Shown here: positions 8,116-17,064 of the stretch, piece after piece
How positions within the stretch are numbered: position 1 is the first letter of the stretch
How the letters are laid out: the number at the start of each line of letters is the position of its first letter
From: JAJXWB01 sp046349215
GTDB taxonomy: Bacteria; Pseudomonadota; Alphaproteobacteria; Rhizobiales; Beijerinckiaceae
DNA length: 64,000 nucleotides
Direction of reading: 5' to 3'
Assembly: GCA_046349215.1 (NCBI GenBank)
Contig: JAXMCV010000001.1
Span: 1,054,001-1,118,000 of the forward strand
Program-made: the position numbers and the translations under genes
Notes under the pieces: generated by a model
The model's input: the letters and a program-made list of their open reading frames with translations, nothing else
Told to the model about the DNA's origin: nothing
Database searches by the model: none

Positions 8116-8832
8116 ATGACGAATCCCCCGACGCCGACGCGCGCCCACATCACCTTCGCCGGAATGCGAAGCGGCGCGGCCGAGACTTTGCCCTTCACGG
8201 TCGGGCTGATCGTGTTCGGCGTCGCCATCGGCGCCGCGGCGAACCAGAAGGGCCTGACATTCCTTCAGGCCGTCGGCCAGAGCGTGTTCGTCTACGCCGG
8301 CGCCTCGCAGATGCTGACGCTGCAGATCTGGCCGCAGGAATGGACGGTTTCGGCGCTTCTGGCGGCCGTCGGCGTGACGGCGGCGATCAATTCGCGCTTC
8401 CTGCTGATGGGCGCGACGCTGCGGCCGTGGATCGCCGGCATGGACGCGCGCATCGTCTATCCGAGCCTGTACTTCATGACCGACGCCAGCTTCGCCATCG
8501 GCGCGCGTCATTACGCAGGCGGCGGGCGCGACTACGGCATGGCGATCGGTTCGCACGTTCCGCTCTATCTCTCGTGGGTCGGCACGACGGCGCTCGGCTA
8601 TGTCGCCGGCGCGCTGATCGCGCGACCCGAGCGCTACGGCCTCGACCTCGTGCTGCCGCTCGTCTTCACGACCGTGCTCGTGCCGATGATGCGGCGCGCC
8701 AGCCGCGTCGCGCCGTTCGTCATCGCGGCGCTCGTCGCAATCGTCACCTCGTGGCTGGCGCCTGGCTGGTTCATCGTGACGGGCGCGCTTGCGGGAGCAT
8801 TGTCGGCGGCGCTGATCGACGAGGCGGCATGA
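8116..8832 (+). CDS. azlC: AzlC family branched-chain amino acid exporter, large subunit
   Basis: 238-residue membrane protein with AzlC hallmarks near the N-terminus (AGMRSGAAETLPF, GVAIGAAANQKGLTFLQA, VFVYAGASQ) and several hydrophobic helices. AzlC with AzlD forms a branched-chain amino acid exporter. The start is ATG 8116 (MTNPPTPTRAHITF); upstream in-frame sequence is antisense to the phosphopantetheinyl transferase. Its stop overlaps the azlD start by four bases (ATGA), so the pair is translationally coupled. Confidence 0.93.
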   Translation: MTNPPTPTRAHITFAGMRSGAAETLPFTVGLIVFGVAIGAAANQKGLTFLQAVGQSVFVYAGASQMLTLQIWPQEWTVSALLAAVGVTAAINSRFLLMGATLRPWIAGMDARIVYPSLYFMTDASFAIGARHYAGGGRDYGMAIGSHVPLYLSWVGTTALGYVAGALIARPERYGLDLVLPLVFTTVLVPMMRRASRVAPFVIAALVAIVTSWLAPGWFIVTGALAGALSAALIDEAA

Positions 8833-9155
8833 GCGGGAGCGGCGCCGAGATCGGCGGCACAATCGGTCCCTGGACGGTGATCGCGGCCACCGCGCTCGTC
8901 ACCTATCTGCTGCGGGTGACCGGCTATCTCGTGATGGCGCGGGTTCCGCTCACGCCGCGCGTGAAGCGCGCGCTCGAGGCTTTGCCGGCGTCGATCTTCA
9001 TCTCGACCGTCGTGCCGATCGCCTTGCGCTCGGGCGCCGCCGGCATTTCCGCGACGCTCGCGGCTGGAATCGCCATGTATTTCACGAAACGCGAGATACC
9101 GGCGCTGGCGGCGGGATTTGCTGTGGCGGCGGGGATGCGGGCGGCGGGCTTGTGA
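8829..9155 (+). CDS. azlD: AzlD family branched-chain amino acid exporter, small subunit
   Basis: 108 residues with four predicted hydrophobic helices and the family signature TYLLRVTGYLVM...RVKRALEALPASIFISTVVP split over residues ~20-65. Partner of AzlC, which it overlaps by ATGA. The stop is three bases from the convergent phosphatase gene. Confidence 0.92.
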   Translation: MSGSGAEIGGTIGPWTVIAATALVTYLLRVTGYLVMARVPLTPRVKRALEALPASIFISTVVPIALRSGAAGISATLAAGIAMYFTKREIPALAAGFAVAAGMRAAGL

Positions 9156-9158
9156 AAT

Positions 9159-9593
9159 TCAGCCCGCCAGAAGCTTCGTGATCCTGTTCTTCAGCCCGTC
9201 GCGCACGGCGCGATAGGCGTCGAGCATCTGCTCGCGCGACCCCTGCACCGCGGTCGGGTCGATGGTCGGCCAGTAGTGCACTTCCACCGCCAGCGTGCGC
9301 GTGAATTCGAGCGCCTTGTGGTGGGCTTCCGGCGAGAGCGTGATGATGAGGTCGAAACTCGAATCCTCGAGATCCTCGAACGTGTGCGGCTTGAATTTCG
9401 AAATGTCGATGCCGATGTCGTCCATCGCCGCGATGGCGAAGCCGTCGAGCTCGCCCGCCTTCACGCCGGCCGAGGCGAAATAGATCTCGCGGCCAAAATA
9501 ATAGCGCGCGATCGCCTCCGCCATCGGCGAACGCACGGCGTTGAAGGTGCAGCAGAACAGGACGGATTGCGGACGCCGGCCGCTGTCCAGCAT
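9159..9593 (-). CDS. low-molecular-weight protein-tyrosine-phosphatase family protein
   Basis: 144 residues. The P-loop FCCTFNAVRSP gives Cys15-x5-Arg21, the nucleophile and phosphate-binding arginine of the LMW-PTP/ArsC-thioredoxin-type fold. A candidate general-acid Asp lies in WPTIDPTAVQGS near residue 110. In many alphaproteobacteria this gene follows the UPF0262-hisD-DUF2948-murA string, as here. No arsenic genes adjoin it, so a phosphatase or signalling role is likelier than arsenate reduction; the substrate is unknown. Confidence 0.88.
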   Translation of the reverse strand: MLDSGRRPQSVLFCCTFNAVRSPMAEAIARYYFGREIYFASAGVKAGELDGFAIAAMDDIGIDISKFKPHTFEDLEDSSFDLIITLSPEAHHKALEFTRTLAVEVHYWPTIDPTAVQGSREQMLDAYRAVRDGLKNRITKLLAG

Positions 9594-9628
9594 CAGCGCG
9601 CTCCGGTTGGCGGCGGGCGCAAAGGCTC

Positions 9629-10093
9629 TCAGCCTTTCCAGTGCAGCGCGGTGACGAGCGTGAACAGGCGGCGCGACGTATCCATGTCGCAGACGATCTT
9701 GCCCTTCAGCCGCTCCGCCAGAAGTTGCGCGCCTTCGTTGTGCAGGCCGCGCCGGCCCATGTCGATCGCCTCGATCTGCGCCGGCGTGGCGGTGCGGATG
9801 GCCGCGTAGTAGCTCTCGCAGACCATGAAGTAATCCTTCAGGATCCGCCGGAAGGGCGTGAGCGACAGGATGTGGGTGATGACCTTGTCGCCCGTATCGG
9901 TGCGGATATCGAGCGCGAGCTTGGCTTCGTGGAGCGCCAGCACGAGCGAATAGGGCCCGCCGTCGTGGCCCGGAATCTCGAAGACATTCTCCTCGATGAG
10001 ATCGTAGATGGCGATCTCGCGCTCGTGCTCCTGGTCAGGCGTGCCGCGGCCGATCGAAGCCTCGTCCAGCGTGATGGCGACGAGCTTCTTCAT
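9629..10093 (-). CDS. UPF0262 family protein
   Basis: 154 residues starting MKKLVAITLDEASIGRG, with conserved segments EREIAIYDLIEENVF, YSLVLALHEAKLALDI and LKDYFMVCESYYAAIR. The family is alphaproteobacterial and has no assigned biochemical function. ATG 10093 overlaps the hisD stop by four bases (ATGA), which implies co-translation with histidinol dehydrogenase. Confidence 0.93.
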   Translation of the reverse strand: MKKLVAITLDEASIGRGTPDQEHEREIAIYDLIEENVFEIPGHDGGPYSLVLALHEAKLALDIRTDTGDKVITHILSLTPFRRILKDYFMVCESYYAAIRTATPAQIEAIDMGRRGLHNEGAQLLAERLKGKIVCDMDTSRRLFTLVTALHWKG

Positions 10094-11394
10094 GCCGGCG
10101 CTCTCCTGTTCAATCTGATGGCGACCGAGCGCGCATGCGCGTCGAGCCGTTCGGCCTCGCCGAGCGCGATCGCCGAGGGCCCCAGCACGGCGAGCGATTC
10201 CGCCGAGCACTTGAGAATGGACGTGCGCTTCATGAAATCGAGCACGCCGAGGCCGGAAGAAAAGCGCGCGGAACGCGCGGTCGGCAGCACATGGTTGGAG
10301 CCGCCGACATAATCGCCGATGGCTTCGGGCGTGTGGCCGCCGATGAAGATCGCGCCGGCGTTTCGCACGCGGGCCGCCAGCGCCTCGGCGTCCTGCGCCA
10401 TGATCTCCAGATGTTCGGCGGCGATGCGGTCGGCGAGCGGGATCGCGTCCTGCAACGACCGCACGAGGACGATCGCGCCGAAATCCCGCCAGCTCGCGCC
10501 GGCGATGTCCTTGCGCGGCAGTGTGGAAAGCTGCGCTTCGACCGCCTTCTCGACCGCGTCGGCGAGTTCGGCGCTGTCGGTCACGAGAATGCTCTGCGCC
10601 GCCGTGTCGTGCTCGGCCTGCGCCAGCAGGTCGGCGGCGATCCATGCGGGATTGGCGCTCGAATCCGCCAGGATCAGCACTTCGGACGGGCCGGCGATCA
10701 TGTCGATGCCGACCTGGCCGAACACGCGGCGCTTGGCCGCCGCCACGAAGGCGTTGCCCGGACCGACAATCTTGGCGACGGGGCGGATCGTCCGGGTGCC
10801 GTAGGCCAGCGCCGCGACCGCCTGCGCGCCGCCGACGCGGTAGATTTCATCGACGCCGGCGCGATGGGCCGCCGCCAGCACCAGCGGGTCGACGGCGCCG
10901 TCCGGCGTCGGCACGACCATGACGATGCGCGGCACGCCGGCGACCTTGGCCGGTACGGCGTTCATGAGGACGGACGAGGGATAGGAGGCCGTGCCGCCCG
11001 GCACGTAGAGGCCGACGGCCTCGACCGCCGTCCAGCGCCAGCCGAGTTCGACGCCAACCGCATCGGTAAAACGGAGATCCTGCGGCTTCTGCCGCTCGTG
11101 GAAGGCGACGATGCGGGCATGCGCCACGTCGAGCGCGTCCAGCGCCGCCTTCGGGCAGGCCGCGGTAGCAGCCTCGATCTCGGCCTTCGAGATGGCGATG
11201 CCCTTCTGGTCGAGGTCGATCCGGTCGAATTTCTTCGACAGGTCGATCAGCGCCGCGTCGCCACGGGCGACCACGTCCTCGATGATCTTCCGGGCCGCGG
11301 AATCGACGTCCTCGGAGACCTCGCGCTTCTGGGCCAGAAGGGCGTCGAAGCGCGCGGGAAAGTCGGCGGCCGCCGCATCGAGCCGCTGGGGCAT
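10090..11394 (-). CDS. hisD: histidinol dehydrogenase
   Basis: 434 residues, the usual length. It catalyses the last two steps of histidine synthesis (L-histidinol to L-histidine with two NAD+). Conserved regions include VPGGTASYPSSVLMNAVPAK, KIVGPGNAFVAAAKR, IDMIAGPSEVLILAD, AQAEHDTAAQSILVT (Zn-ligand Gln/His region) and GGSNHVLPTARSARFSSGL. The start is ATG 11394 (MPQRLDAAA) with GGAG eight bases upstream; an 18-residue longer frame is open but lacks conservation. It is followed without a gap by UPF0262 and preceded by DUF2948, an alphaproteobacterial arrangement. Confidence 0.97.
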   Translation of the reverse strand: MPQRLDAAAADFPARFDALLAQKREVSEDVDSAARKIIEDVVARGDAALIDLSKKFDRIDLDQKGIAISKAEIEAATAACPKAALDALDVAHARIVAFHERQKPQDLRFTDAVGVELGWRWTAVEAVGLYVPGGTASYPSSVLMNAVPAKVAGVPRIVMVVPTPDGAVDPLVLAAAHRAGVDEIYRVGGAQAVAALAYGTRTIRPVAKIVGPGNAFVAAAKRRVFGQVGIDMIAGPSEVLILADSSANPAWIAADLLAQAEHDTAAQSILVTDSAELADAVEKAVEAQLSTLPRKDIAGASWRDFGAIVLVRSLQDAIPLADRIAAEHLEIMAQDAEALAARVRNAGAIFIGGHTPEAIGDYVGGSNHVLPTARSARFSSGLGVLDFMKRTSILKCSAESLAVLGPSAIALGEAERLDAHARSVAIRLNRRAPA

Positions 11395-11460
11395 GGATTC
11401 AACTCCGGGGTGGCCGGGCGCACGCGATGAATCGCCCGGGCCGGCCAATTCTGGCCGTGG

Positions 11461-11928
11461 TCATGACCCCGGGGCGGCCTCGCCGTCAAGCGCGTGGCCG
11501 GGCTTGCGACGGGCGGTCCAGCGCGGACCCATGTCGCGCACGCAGGCCTCGAGGCACTCCACTTCCAGCCGGACGGCCGCGCCGCCGGCAAAGGTCAGCG
11601 TCACCCGGCCCGCCGGGGCCTCGGTCGGCTCGAAGGAAATCGCCAGAAGCTCGAGGATGACATTGGGCGTGGTCTGCGGCACGTCGCACTGGCGAACGGT
11701 CCGGACCCGGTCGAAATGCAGGCCGGTCGTCGCCCGCTCGCAACGGCCCTCGCCCGCCGCGATCCAGTCGAACCGCGAGAGCACGAGCGCGAAGCGGTCC
11801 TGCTCGGGCAGCCAGGCCATGTCGCCGACCCTCACCAGCGAGTCCTGCAGATGGGCGGAAATCACCGAAAGATCGTCGGCGTCGAAGGCCGCGAGGCGCA
11901 GTTCGGGATCGGACGGAGCGGCAGTCAT
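11461..11928 (-). CDS. DUF2948 family protein
   Basis: 155 residues (MTAAPSDPELRLAAFDADDL). Conserved blocks are AHLQDSLVRVGDMAWL, RFALVLSRFDW and LELLAISFEPTEAPAG followed by LTFAGGAAVRLEVECLEA. The family is restricted to alphaproteobacteria, is normally encoded between murA and hisD, and has no known activity. Here murA is some 6.4 kb away because the ubiquinone locus and an amidotransferase lie between them. Confidence 0.9.
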   Translation of the reverse strand: MTAAPSDPELRLAAFDADDLSVISAHLQDSLVRVGDMAWLPEQDRFALVLSRFDWIAAGEGRCERATTGLHFDRVRTVRQCDVPQTTPNVILELLAISFEPTEAPAGRVTLTFAGGAAVRLEVECLEACVRDMGPRWTARRKPGHALDGEAAPGS

Positions 11929-12032
11929 GGCGTTTTCCGATGCGGAGCTGATCGTAGCCCATGTGGGGGCGACGGCGGAAAGGACAAGGCGATGCGACGT
12001 TTTGGCGGGCGGGCCGGCCTCGTCGCGCGGCC

Positions 12033-12800
12033 TCACTTGCGCCGGGAGCTCGCCGCCCGCCCGAAGGCCTCGAGAAGGGCGCGGTTCACCGGATTGCGCT
12101 GCGGGTCGTATTCGGCGTGCCATTGTACGCCGAGCGCGAAACCCTTCGCGCCGGCAACGCTGATCGCCTCGATGGTTCCATCCTCGGCGCGCCCCTCCAC
12201 GACGATACGATCGCCCGGCTCGAGTATGCCCTGGCCGTGCAGCGAATTGACCCGGATGGTTTCGGCGCCGAGCAATCGCGCCAGCACGCCCCCCCCGGTC
12301 AGATGCACGTCGTGCCGGTCGGCGAAGATGACGGCGGGATCCGGGTGCATCTCGCCATTTTCGACGCGTGGCGCGCGATGGTTCATGCGCCCCGGAAGTT
12401 CGGAGATTTCCGGATGCAGCGTGCCGCCGAAGGCGACGTTGATTTCCTGCAGGCCGCGGCAGACGCCGAACAGCGGAACCCCCTCCTCCACGCATGCGCG
12501 CGCCAGCGACAGCGCGACGCCGTCGCGTCCTTCGTCATAGGGTTCGTGCCTCGGATGGGCGTCCATGCCGAAGCGCGCCGGATGCACATTGGCGCGCCCT
12601 CCGCACAACAGGACGCCGTCGACGATCGAGAGAAGCGAAGCGATGTCGACAGCCTCCGGCATGCCCGGCAGCAGGATCGGCATGGCGCCCGACACATCGG
12701 CGATGGCGCGCAGGTTGCGCTCGCCGACCGCCTGAACGTTCATCCGGTTGTCGTGGCGGAGCATGTTGCAGACGATTCCGACGACGGGACGACGGCTCAT
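12033..12800 (-). CDS. class I glutamine amidotransferase, PuuD/gamma-glutamyl-GABA hydrolase type
   Basis: 255 residues. FGVCRGLQEINVAFGG carries the nucleophilic Cys in the nucleophile elbow, and GVQWHAEYDP carries the catalytic His/Glu, matching the peptidase C26 family that cleaves gamma-glutamyl amides. Upstream GVLLCGGRANVHP corresponds to the GG oxyanion segment. The start is ATG 12800, because a 25-residue upstream extension is low-complexity. It is monocistronic between DUF2948 and ubiV, on the same strand as both. The exact substrate (gamma-Glu-GABA or another gamma-glutamyl compound) cannot be read from sequence. Confidence 0.88.
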   Translation of the reverse strand: MSRRPVVGIVCNMLRHDNRMNVQAVGERNLRAIADVSGAMPILLPGMPEAVDIASLLSIVDGVLLCGGRANVHPARFGMDAHPRHEPYDEGRDGVALSLARACVEEGVPLFGVCRGLQEINVAFGGTLHPEISELPGRMNHRAPRVENGEMHPDPAVIFADRHDVHLTGGGVLARLLGAETIRVNSLHGQGILEPGDRIVVEGRAEDGTIEAISVAGAKGFALGVQWHAEYDPQRNPVNRALLEAFGRAASSRRK

Positions 12801-13011
12801 GGTAGGTCCCCCGCCCGCAATCCGTCCGTCGCTGCCGCGCCCGACGCGGCGCGACAGATTGCCGATCTTTTCCAACGCGGGCTTTCAGACATCGCCGTGT
12901 TTCGCAGGAACCGGCGATTCGAGGCCGGGCCCGGCCTCTGCCGGAGCGCTGGCCACTATAGGGTCTGACGGCTACAGCGTCATCGCCGAACGGCGCACGC
13001 CCGGCATGCCC

Positions 13012-13896
13012 CTACATCAATTCCGCGCCGCTGCGCCCCAACAGGAACCCGTGCGAGAACGGCGCCGCCGGATTGTCGGCCGCCAGGCGCGCCATCGCTT
13101 CCCCGGCGTCGATCGCGCCGTCCACACGGTCGCGGAACACGCGGCAGACCGATACGAAATCGCCTGACTGCGGCGAGAGACGCAACGAGGCGACGCCGGC
13201 CCGCCCGAGCGCCGTGATGTCGCCGGCGAGATTGGTCAAATTGAACGACATGGTCTGCACGCCGTTGACCGCCAGGAACGGCTGTCCGTCGAGCGTGTCG
13301 ACCTGCAGCCCGTCGTAGTCGTTCGCGCAGACGAACTGGCAGGAATCCTTCGTCAGTCCATGCGCGCGCGCATGATAGCAACGGCCGGACATGGCGAGGG
13401 GCGTGCGCCCGTAGGACCACACTTCGACATCGACGCCAAAGGCCTTTCCGGCCGGGGCGAGCGTTTCGATCGCCGACATCGGTAGTTCCGGCGGCAGGCA
13501 GACGGATCGCGCCCCCTTGCGCGCCAGCAATTCCAGCGTGCCCTCGTTGTACACGTTCACCAGCGGGCCGACGTCGAACGCCGAGCGCGCCCAGGCGAGC
13601 GCGGTGAAATCGTTGATCTCGACAGGCAGTCCCGAGGCGAACATTTCCGCAGCGGCCTTCCGTTCGCGCACCGTCGTCAGCAGTCCGAGCGAAGCGAGCA
13701 CGACGTCCTTGCCGCCGCGCTGCAGGCGTTCGACGACCGAGGCGATCCGATCCTCGTAGAACGGCGCGCGTTTGGAGCAGACGACCTCGCCGACGACGAC
13801 CTTGTCGACCGGCGCCTCGTCGGCGATGCGCGCATAGAAGTCGGTCCAGCGATCGACAGGCCAGTTGAAGAGATGAGGACCGATGGTCAGGCGCAT
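13012..13896 (-). CDS. ubiV: UbiV, O2-independent ubiquinone hydroxylation protein (U32 family)
   Basis: 294 residues of the peptidase-U32 fold. Cys40, Cys173, Cys186 and Cys190 reproduce the spacing of the [4Fe-4S] ligands of E. coli UbiV (39, 180, 193, 197 there), in VVCSKR and GRCYHARAHGLTKDSCQFVC. With UbiU it carries out ring hydroxylations of ubiquinone synthesis without oxygen, using prephenate as the oxygen donor in E. coli. It lies three bases after ubiU and is last in the ubiT-ubiU-ubiV operon. Confidence 0.94.
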   Translation of the reverse strand: MRLTIGPHLFNWPVDRWTDFYARIADEAPVDKVVVGEVVCSKRAPFYEDRIASVVERLQRGGKDVVLASLGLLTTVRERKAAAEMFASGLPVEINDFTALAWARSAFDVGPLVNVYNEGTLELLARKGARSVCLPPELPMSAIETLAPAGKAFGVDVEVWSYGRTPLAMSGRCYHARAHGLTKDSCQFVCANDYDGLQVDTLDGQPFLAVNGVQTMSFNLTNLAGDITALGRAGVASLRLSPQSGDFVSVCRVFRDRVDGAIDAGEAMARLAADNPAAPFSHGFLLGRSGAELM

Positions 13897-13899
13897 GGG

Positions 13900-14892
13900 C
13901 TACCGCCACGTCTTGCGATAGGCGCCGGCCGTCGTCTGCTGGCCCTCGGTGAGATTGCGCAGGTCGTTGGCCGGCATCGGCCGGCCCGCGGCATGGGCGT
14001 CGACCGCCTTGCGGAACGAACTGACGACGGCATGCGTATAGGCGCGGCTGCGCTGGCGACCTTCGATCTTGAGCGCTACGACGCCGGCCTCGGCCAGTTG
14101 CGGGATGAGGGACACGGCGTCGAGGCTGACGGGATCCTCGAACACATGGCCCTCGTGATCGCCGGCGCGGAAGCAGCCCTTGCAGAGAGTCGGATAGGGC
14201 GCGGGCGCGCCCTTGGGAGAACGGTCGATCGCAAAGCCGCCGAGCCGCGACACGAGTTCGTCGTCCTCCTCGCGATATTCGACATGGCTCGCCGGCGAAC
14301 ACACGCCGTTCATGTTCGGCGAGCGTCCGGTCGCGTAGGAGGACAGCGAGCAACGCCCCTCCGCCATCACGCACAGCCCGCCGAAAATGAATACCTCCGT
14401 CTCCGTTTCGATTTCCCGGTTGATGGCGGCGATCTCCTGAACGGTGAGGATGCGCGGCAACACGACGCGCTTAACCCCGAATTCGCGCGCATAGAAATTG
14501 ATGGCGTCGGCGTTGGCGGCGGCCGCCTGGACGGAGAGATGCAGGCGCAGTTTCGGATGCTTTTCCGCGGCGTGGCCGAGAAGGCCGAGGTCGGCGACAA
14601 TGACCGCGTCGGCGCCGCGCTCGTCGGCGTCGGCGACGGCGCGATGCCAGAAGTCCTGCGCGCCGGCGCGCGGAAACGTGTTGATGGCGACAAGCACCTT
14701 CGATCCGCGCTTGTGCGCGTAGTCGATTCCAGCCGCCATTTCGTCGCGGGAGAAATTGAGCCCGGGGAAATTGCGGGCGTTCGTCTCGTCGGCGAAGCCG
14801 CAATAGACGGTATGCGCGCCAGCGTCGACCGCCGTGCGAAGGGCAGCCGGCGTCCCGGCCGGACAGACGAGTTCGAGCTGGCGTCCGCTCAC
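13900..14892 (-). CDS. ubiU: UbiU, O2-independent ubiquinone hydroxylation protein (U32 family)
   Basis: 330 residues, as in E. coli. Cys174, Cys181, Cys198 and Cys237 keep exactly the 7/17/39 spacing of the E. coli UbiU iron-sulfur ligands (169, 176, 193, 232), in FGGLCVMAEGRCSLSSY, NMNGVCSP and TLCKGCF. The N-terminus LELVCPAGTPAALRTAVDAG is the U32 signature. It works as a heterodimer with UbiV. ATG 14892 overlaps the ubiT stop by four bases. Confidence 0.95.
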   Translation of the reverse strand: MSGRQLELVCPAGTPAALRTAVDAGAHTVYCGFADETNARNFPGLNFSRDEMAAGIDYAHKRGSKVLVAINTFPRAGAQDFWHRAVADADERGADAVIVADLGLLGHAAEKHPKLRLHLSVQAAAANADAINFYAREFGVKRVVLPRILTVQEIAAINREIETETEVFIFGGLCVMAEGRCSLSSYATGRSPNMNGVCSPASHVEYREEDDELVSRLGGFAIDRSPKGAPAPYPTLCKGCFRAGDHEGHVFEDPVSLDAVSLIPQLAEAGVVALKIEGRQRSRAYTHAVVSSFRKAVDAHAAGRPMPANDLRNLTEGQQTTAGAYRKTWR

Positions 14893-15440
14893 AGGGCGGG
14901 CCTCGTCGCGCGCGTCAGCGCCGCGCCGCTCAGCCGCTCGGCGAACGGCAGCAGCCTGCGCATCGGCGGATCGAGAAACGGCTTCAATGGCCCGAGGAGT
15001 TCGGCGGCTTCCGCCGCAAGGTCGAGTTCGGAATCGTCGATGGCGTTGCGCAGGGCCACGACCGCTTCCGTGTCGCCTTCGATCGCCAGATCGCGGGAAA
15101 AGAACAGCGCATCACCGTCGTAGGCGCCATGGACGAGGCCGAGAAGCGCCGCGAGCGCTCCGCCGATGCGCGCATCCCAGGCGACCGCCTCGCCGCGCCG
15201 GTGGACCGTCAGCTGCGGATCGTTCGCGCGCGGGCGCAATACGAACAGCAGGGGCAGATCTTCGGCGTCGATCAGGAAGGACTTGCCGGCCTGTGCGCCC
15301 AGTCGCTGGAACAGCGCGGGGTGGCGGCGCGCCACGCTGGCGACAAGACGCGCGCTGGCGAGCGCGAGCGGCGTCAGCGGCAGGACATCCATGATCCTGG
15401 CGCCCAGCACGGGAAAGCGCGGTATTTCTGGCGTCGGCAT
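14889..15440 (-). CDS. ubiT: UbiT, SCP2-domain accessory factor of anaerobic ubiquinone synthesis
   Basis: 183 residues from ATG 15440 (MPTPEIPRFPVLGARIMD). It contains an SCP2 lipid-binding domain (LFVLRPRANDPQLTVHRRGE, DGDALFFSRDLAIEGDTEAVVAL...DAID-like tail). UbiT is the lipid-carrier partner of UbiU/UbiV. A TTG start at 15512 would extend the protein through the candidate FNR box and is less likely. First gene of the ubiTUV operon, divergent from ubiD. Confidence 0.9.
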   Translation of the reverse strand: MPTPEIPRFPVLGARIMDVLPLTPLALASARLVASVARRHPALFQRLGAQAGKSFLIDAEDLPLLFVLRPRANDPQLTVHRRGEAVAWDARIGGALAALLGLVHGAYDGDALFFSRDLAIEGDTEAVVALRNAIDDSELDLAAEAAELLGPLKPFLDPPMRRLLPFAERLSGAALTRATRPAL

Positions 15441-15498
15441 CTGGACCCGGGGTTGGTGCGGCGCGCGCGCATACTCGCCCGGCGGTCCGGCAGGGTCA

Positions 15499-15512
15499 TT
15501 GTCCGAAGTCAA
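15499..15512. promoter_or_regulatory. FNR/FixK-like box between ubiTUV and ubiDX
   Basis: TTGTCCGAAGTCAA (reverse TTGACTTCGGACAA) is an imperfect dyad close to the TTGAT-N4-ATCAA / TTG(A/C)-N8-(T/G)CAA sites of FNR, FixK and Anr, with one departure in the outer half-site. It lies 34 bases before the ubiD start and 58 before ubiT, in a spot to control both directions. Low-oxygen control is inference from motif and pathway. Confidence 0.5.
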
Positions 15513-15546
15513 GGCGTTGCGGGACGTCGGAAAATATCCATGTCAG

Positions 15547-17064
15547 ATGGGGCTTCGCGATGTTCCCGGTTTTGCCGATCTGCGTTCCTTCCTCGCCTTT
15601 CTCGAACAGGACGGCGATCTGAAGCGCATCGATGCGCCCGTGGATCTCGTGCACGAGGTCACGGAAATCCATCGCCGTGTGCTGGTCGCCGGCGGCCCGG
15701 CGCTGCGATTCGACAATGCGCAGGCCGGCCCGACTCGCGCCGGCATGCCTGTCGTCGTCAACCTGTTCGGCGCGCAGCGGCGCGTCGCAGCCGGCCTCGG
15801 CGTCAGGCCGGACCGGGTGCGCGAACTCGGTGAAATGCTCGCCGCCCTGCGCGAACCGGCGCCTGTCGATGGGCTGAAGGACGCGCTGTCGCGCTGGCCG
15901 ATGGTGCGCGCGGCGCTGTCGACGCGGCCACAGATCGTTTCGCGACCGCCCTGCCAGGAAATCCGCCTGACCGGCGCCGACGTCGATCTCGGCCGCCTGC
16001 CCGTGCAGACGTGCTGGCCGGGCGAGCCTGCGCCGTTGATCACATGGCCGCTCGTCATCACGCGTCCGCCTGATACCGACGCCGACGACAGCGCGCACAC
16101 GAACGTCGGCGTCTACCGCATGCAGACGCTCGGCAAGGACCGCGCGATCCTGCGCTGGCTGCATCATCGCGGCGGCGCAGCGCATCATCGCGCCTGGGCG
16201 ATGCGCGGCCAGGACATGCCGGTGGCCGTGGCGATCGGCGCCGATCCCGCGACCATTCTCTCCGCTGTCCTGCCCCTGCCGGAAACATTGTCGGAACTGC
16301 GGTTCTCGGGCGTGTTGCGCGGCGAGCGACCGCGCCTGGCGCGTTGCGCGAGCGTGCCGCTCGTCGTTCCGGCCGATTCCGAGATCGTGATCGAAGGCTA
16401 TGCGTCGGCCGCCGAAACGGCGCCGGAAGGGCCCTACGGCGACCACACCGGCTATTACAACGCGGTCGAGCATTTTCCAGTCATGCGGATCACCGCGATC
16501 ACGATGCGGCAGGATCCGCTCTACCTCTCGACGTTCACAGGCCGTCCTCCGGACGAACCTTCGGTGATCGGCTCCGTCTTCAACGATCTGGCGCTGCCTA
16601 TGATCCGCCGGCAGATACCGGAAGTCGTCGACGTATGGCTGCCGCCGGAAGCGTGTTCGTACCGGATGGCGGTCGTGTCGATCGCCAAGCGATATCCCGG
16701 CCAGGCGCGACGCGCGATGATGGCGCTGTGGGGAATGCTGCCGCAGTTCAACTACACGAAGATGATCGTCGTCGTCGACGACGACATCGACGTGCGCAAT
16801 TTCACGGATGTCGCCTGGGCCGTCTCGACGCGCATGGACCCCTCGCGCGACCTGATGCTGATCGACCGTACGCCGATCGACTATCTCGACTTCGCTTCGC
16901 CGCAATCGGGACTGGGCGGCAAGGTCGGCGTCGACGCCACCAACAAGATCGGCGCGGAAACATCCCGCGAATGGGGAAGCGTCCTGAAGATGTCGTCGGA
17001 CGTCGAGAAAAGGGTCGACGCGCTCTGGCCGAAAATCTTCAACGAAGGAAAGCGCGGATCGTGA
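15547..17064 (+). CDS. ubiD: UbiD family prenylated-FMN decarboxylase
   Basis: 505 residues, close to the 497 of E. coli UbiD. Family blocks: FLAFLEQDGDLKRIDAPVD (N-terminus), HTNVGVYRMQTLGKDRAILRW (prFMN-binding strand), EGPYGDHTGYYN and DPLYLSTFTGRPPDEPSVIGS. It decarboxylates 3-polyprenyl-4-hydroxybenzoate in ubiquinone synthesis and needs prFMN from UbiX, encoded next with a GTGA overlap. The start is ATG 15547 (MGLRDVPGFADL); a nearby ATG at 15540 is out of frame. Its place beside ubiTUV supports a role in anaerobic ubiquinone rather than aromatic catabolism. Confidence 0.93.
   Translation: MGLRDVPGFADLRSFLAFLEQDGDLKRIDAPVDLVHEVTEIHRRVLVAGGPALRFDNAQAGPTRAGMPVVVNLFGAQRRVAAGLGVRPDRVRELGEMLAALREPAPVDGLKDALSRWPMVRAALSTRPQIVSRPPCQEIRLTGADVDLGRLPVQTCWPGEPAPLITWPLVITRPPDTDADDSAHTNVGVYRMQTLGKDRAILRWLHHRGGAAHHRAWAMRGQDMPVAVAIGADPATILSAVLPLPETLSELRFSGVLRGERPRLARCASVPLVVPADSEIVIEGYASAAETAPEGPYGDHTGYYNAVEHFPVMRITAITMRQDPLYLSTFTGRPPDEPSVIGSVFNDLALPMIRRQIPEVVDVWLPPEACSYRMAVVSIAKRYPGQARRAMMALWGMLPQFNYTKMIVVVDDDIDVRNFTDVAWAVSTRMDPSRDLMLIDRTPIDYLDFASPQSGLGGKVGVDATNKIGAETSREWGSVLKMSSDVEKRVDALWPKIFNEGKRGS

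Noticed and set aside
9159..9593. Arsenate reductase reading of the small phosphatase
   Set aside because: The P-loop fits both, but no arsenic genes adjoin and the hisD neighbourhood is the usual site of the phosphatase-type homologue.
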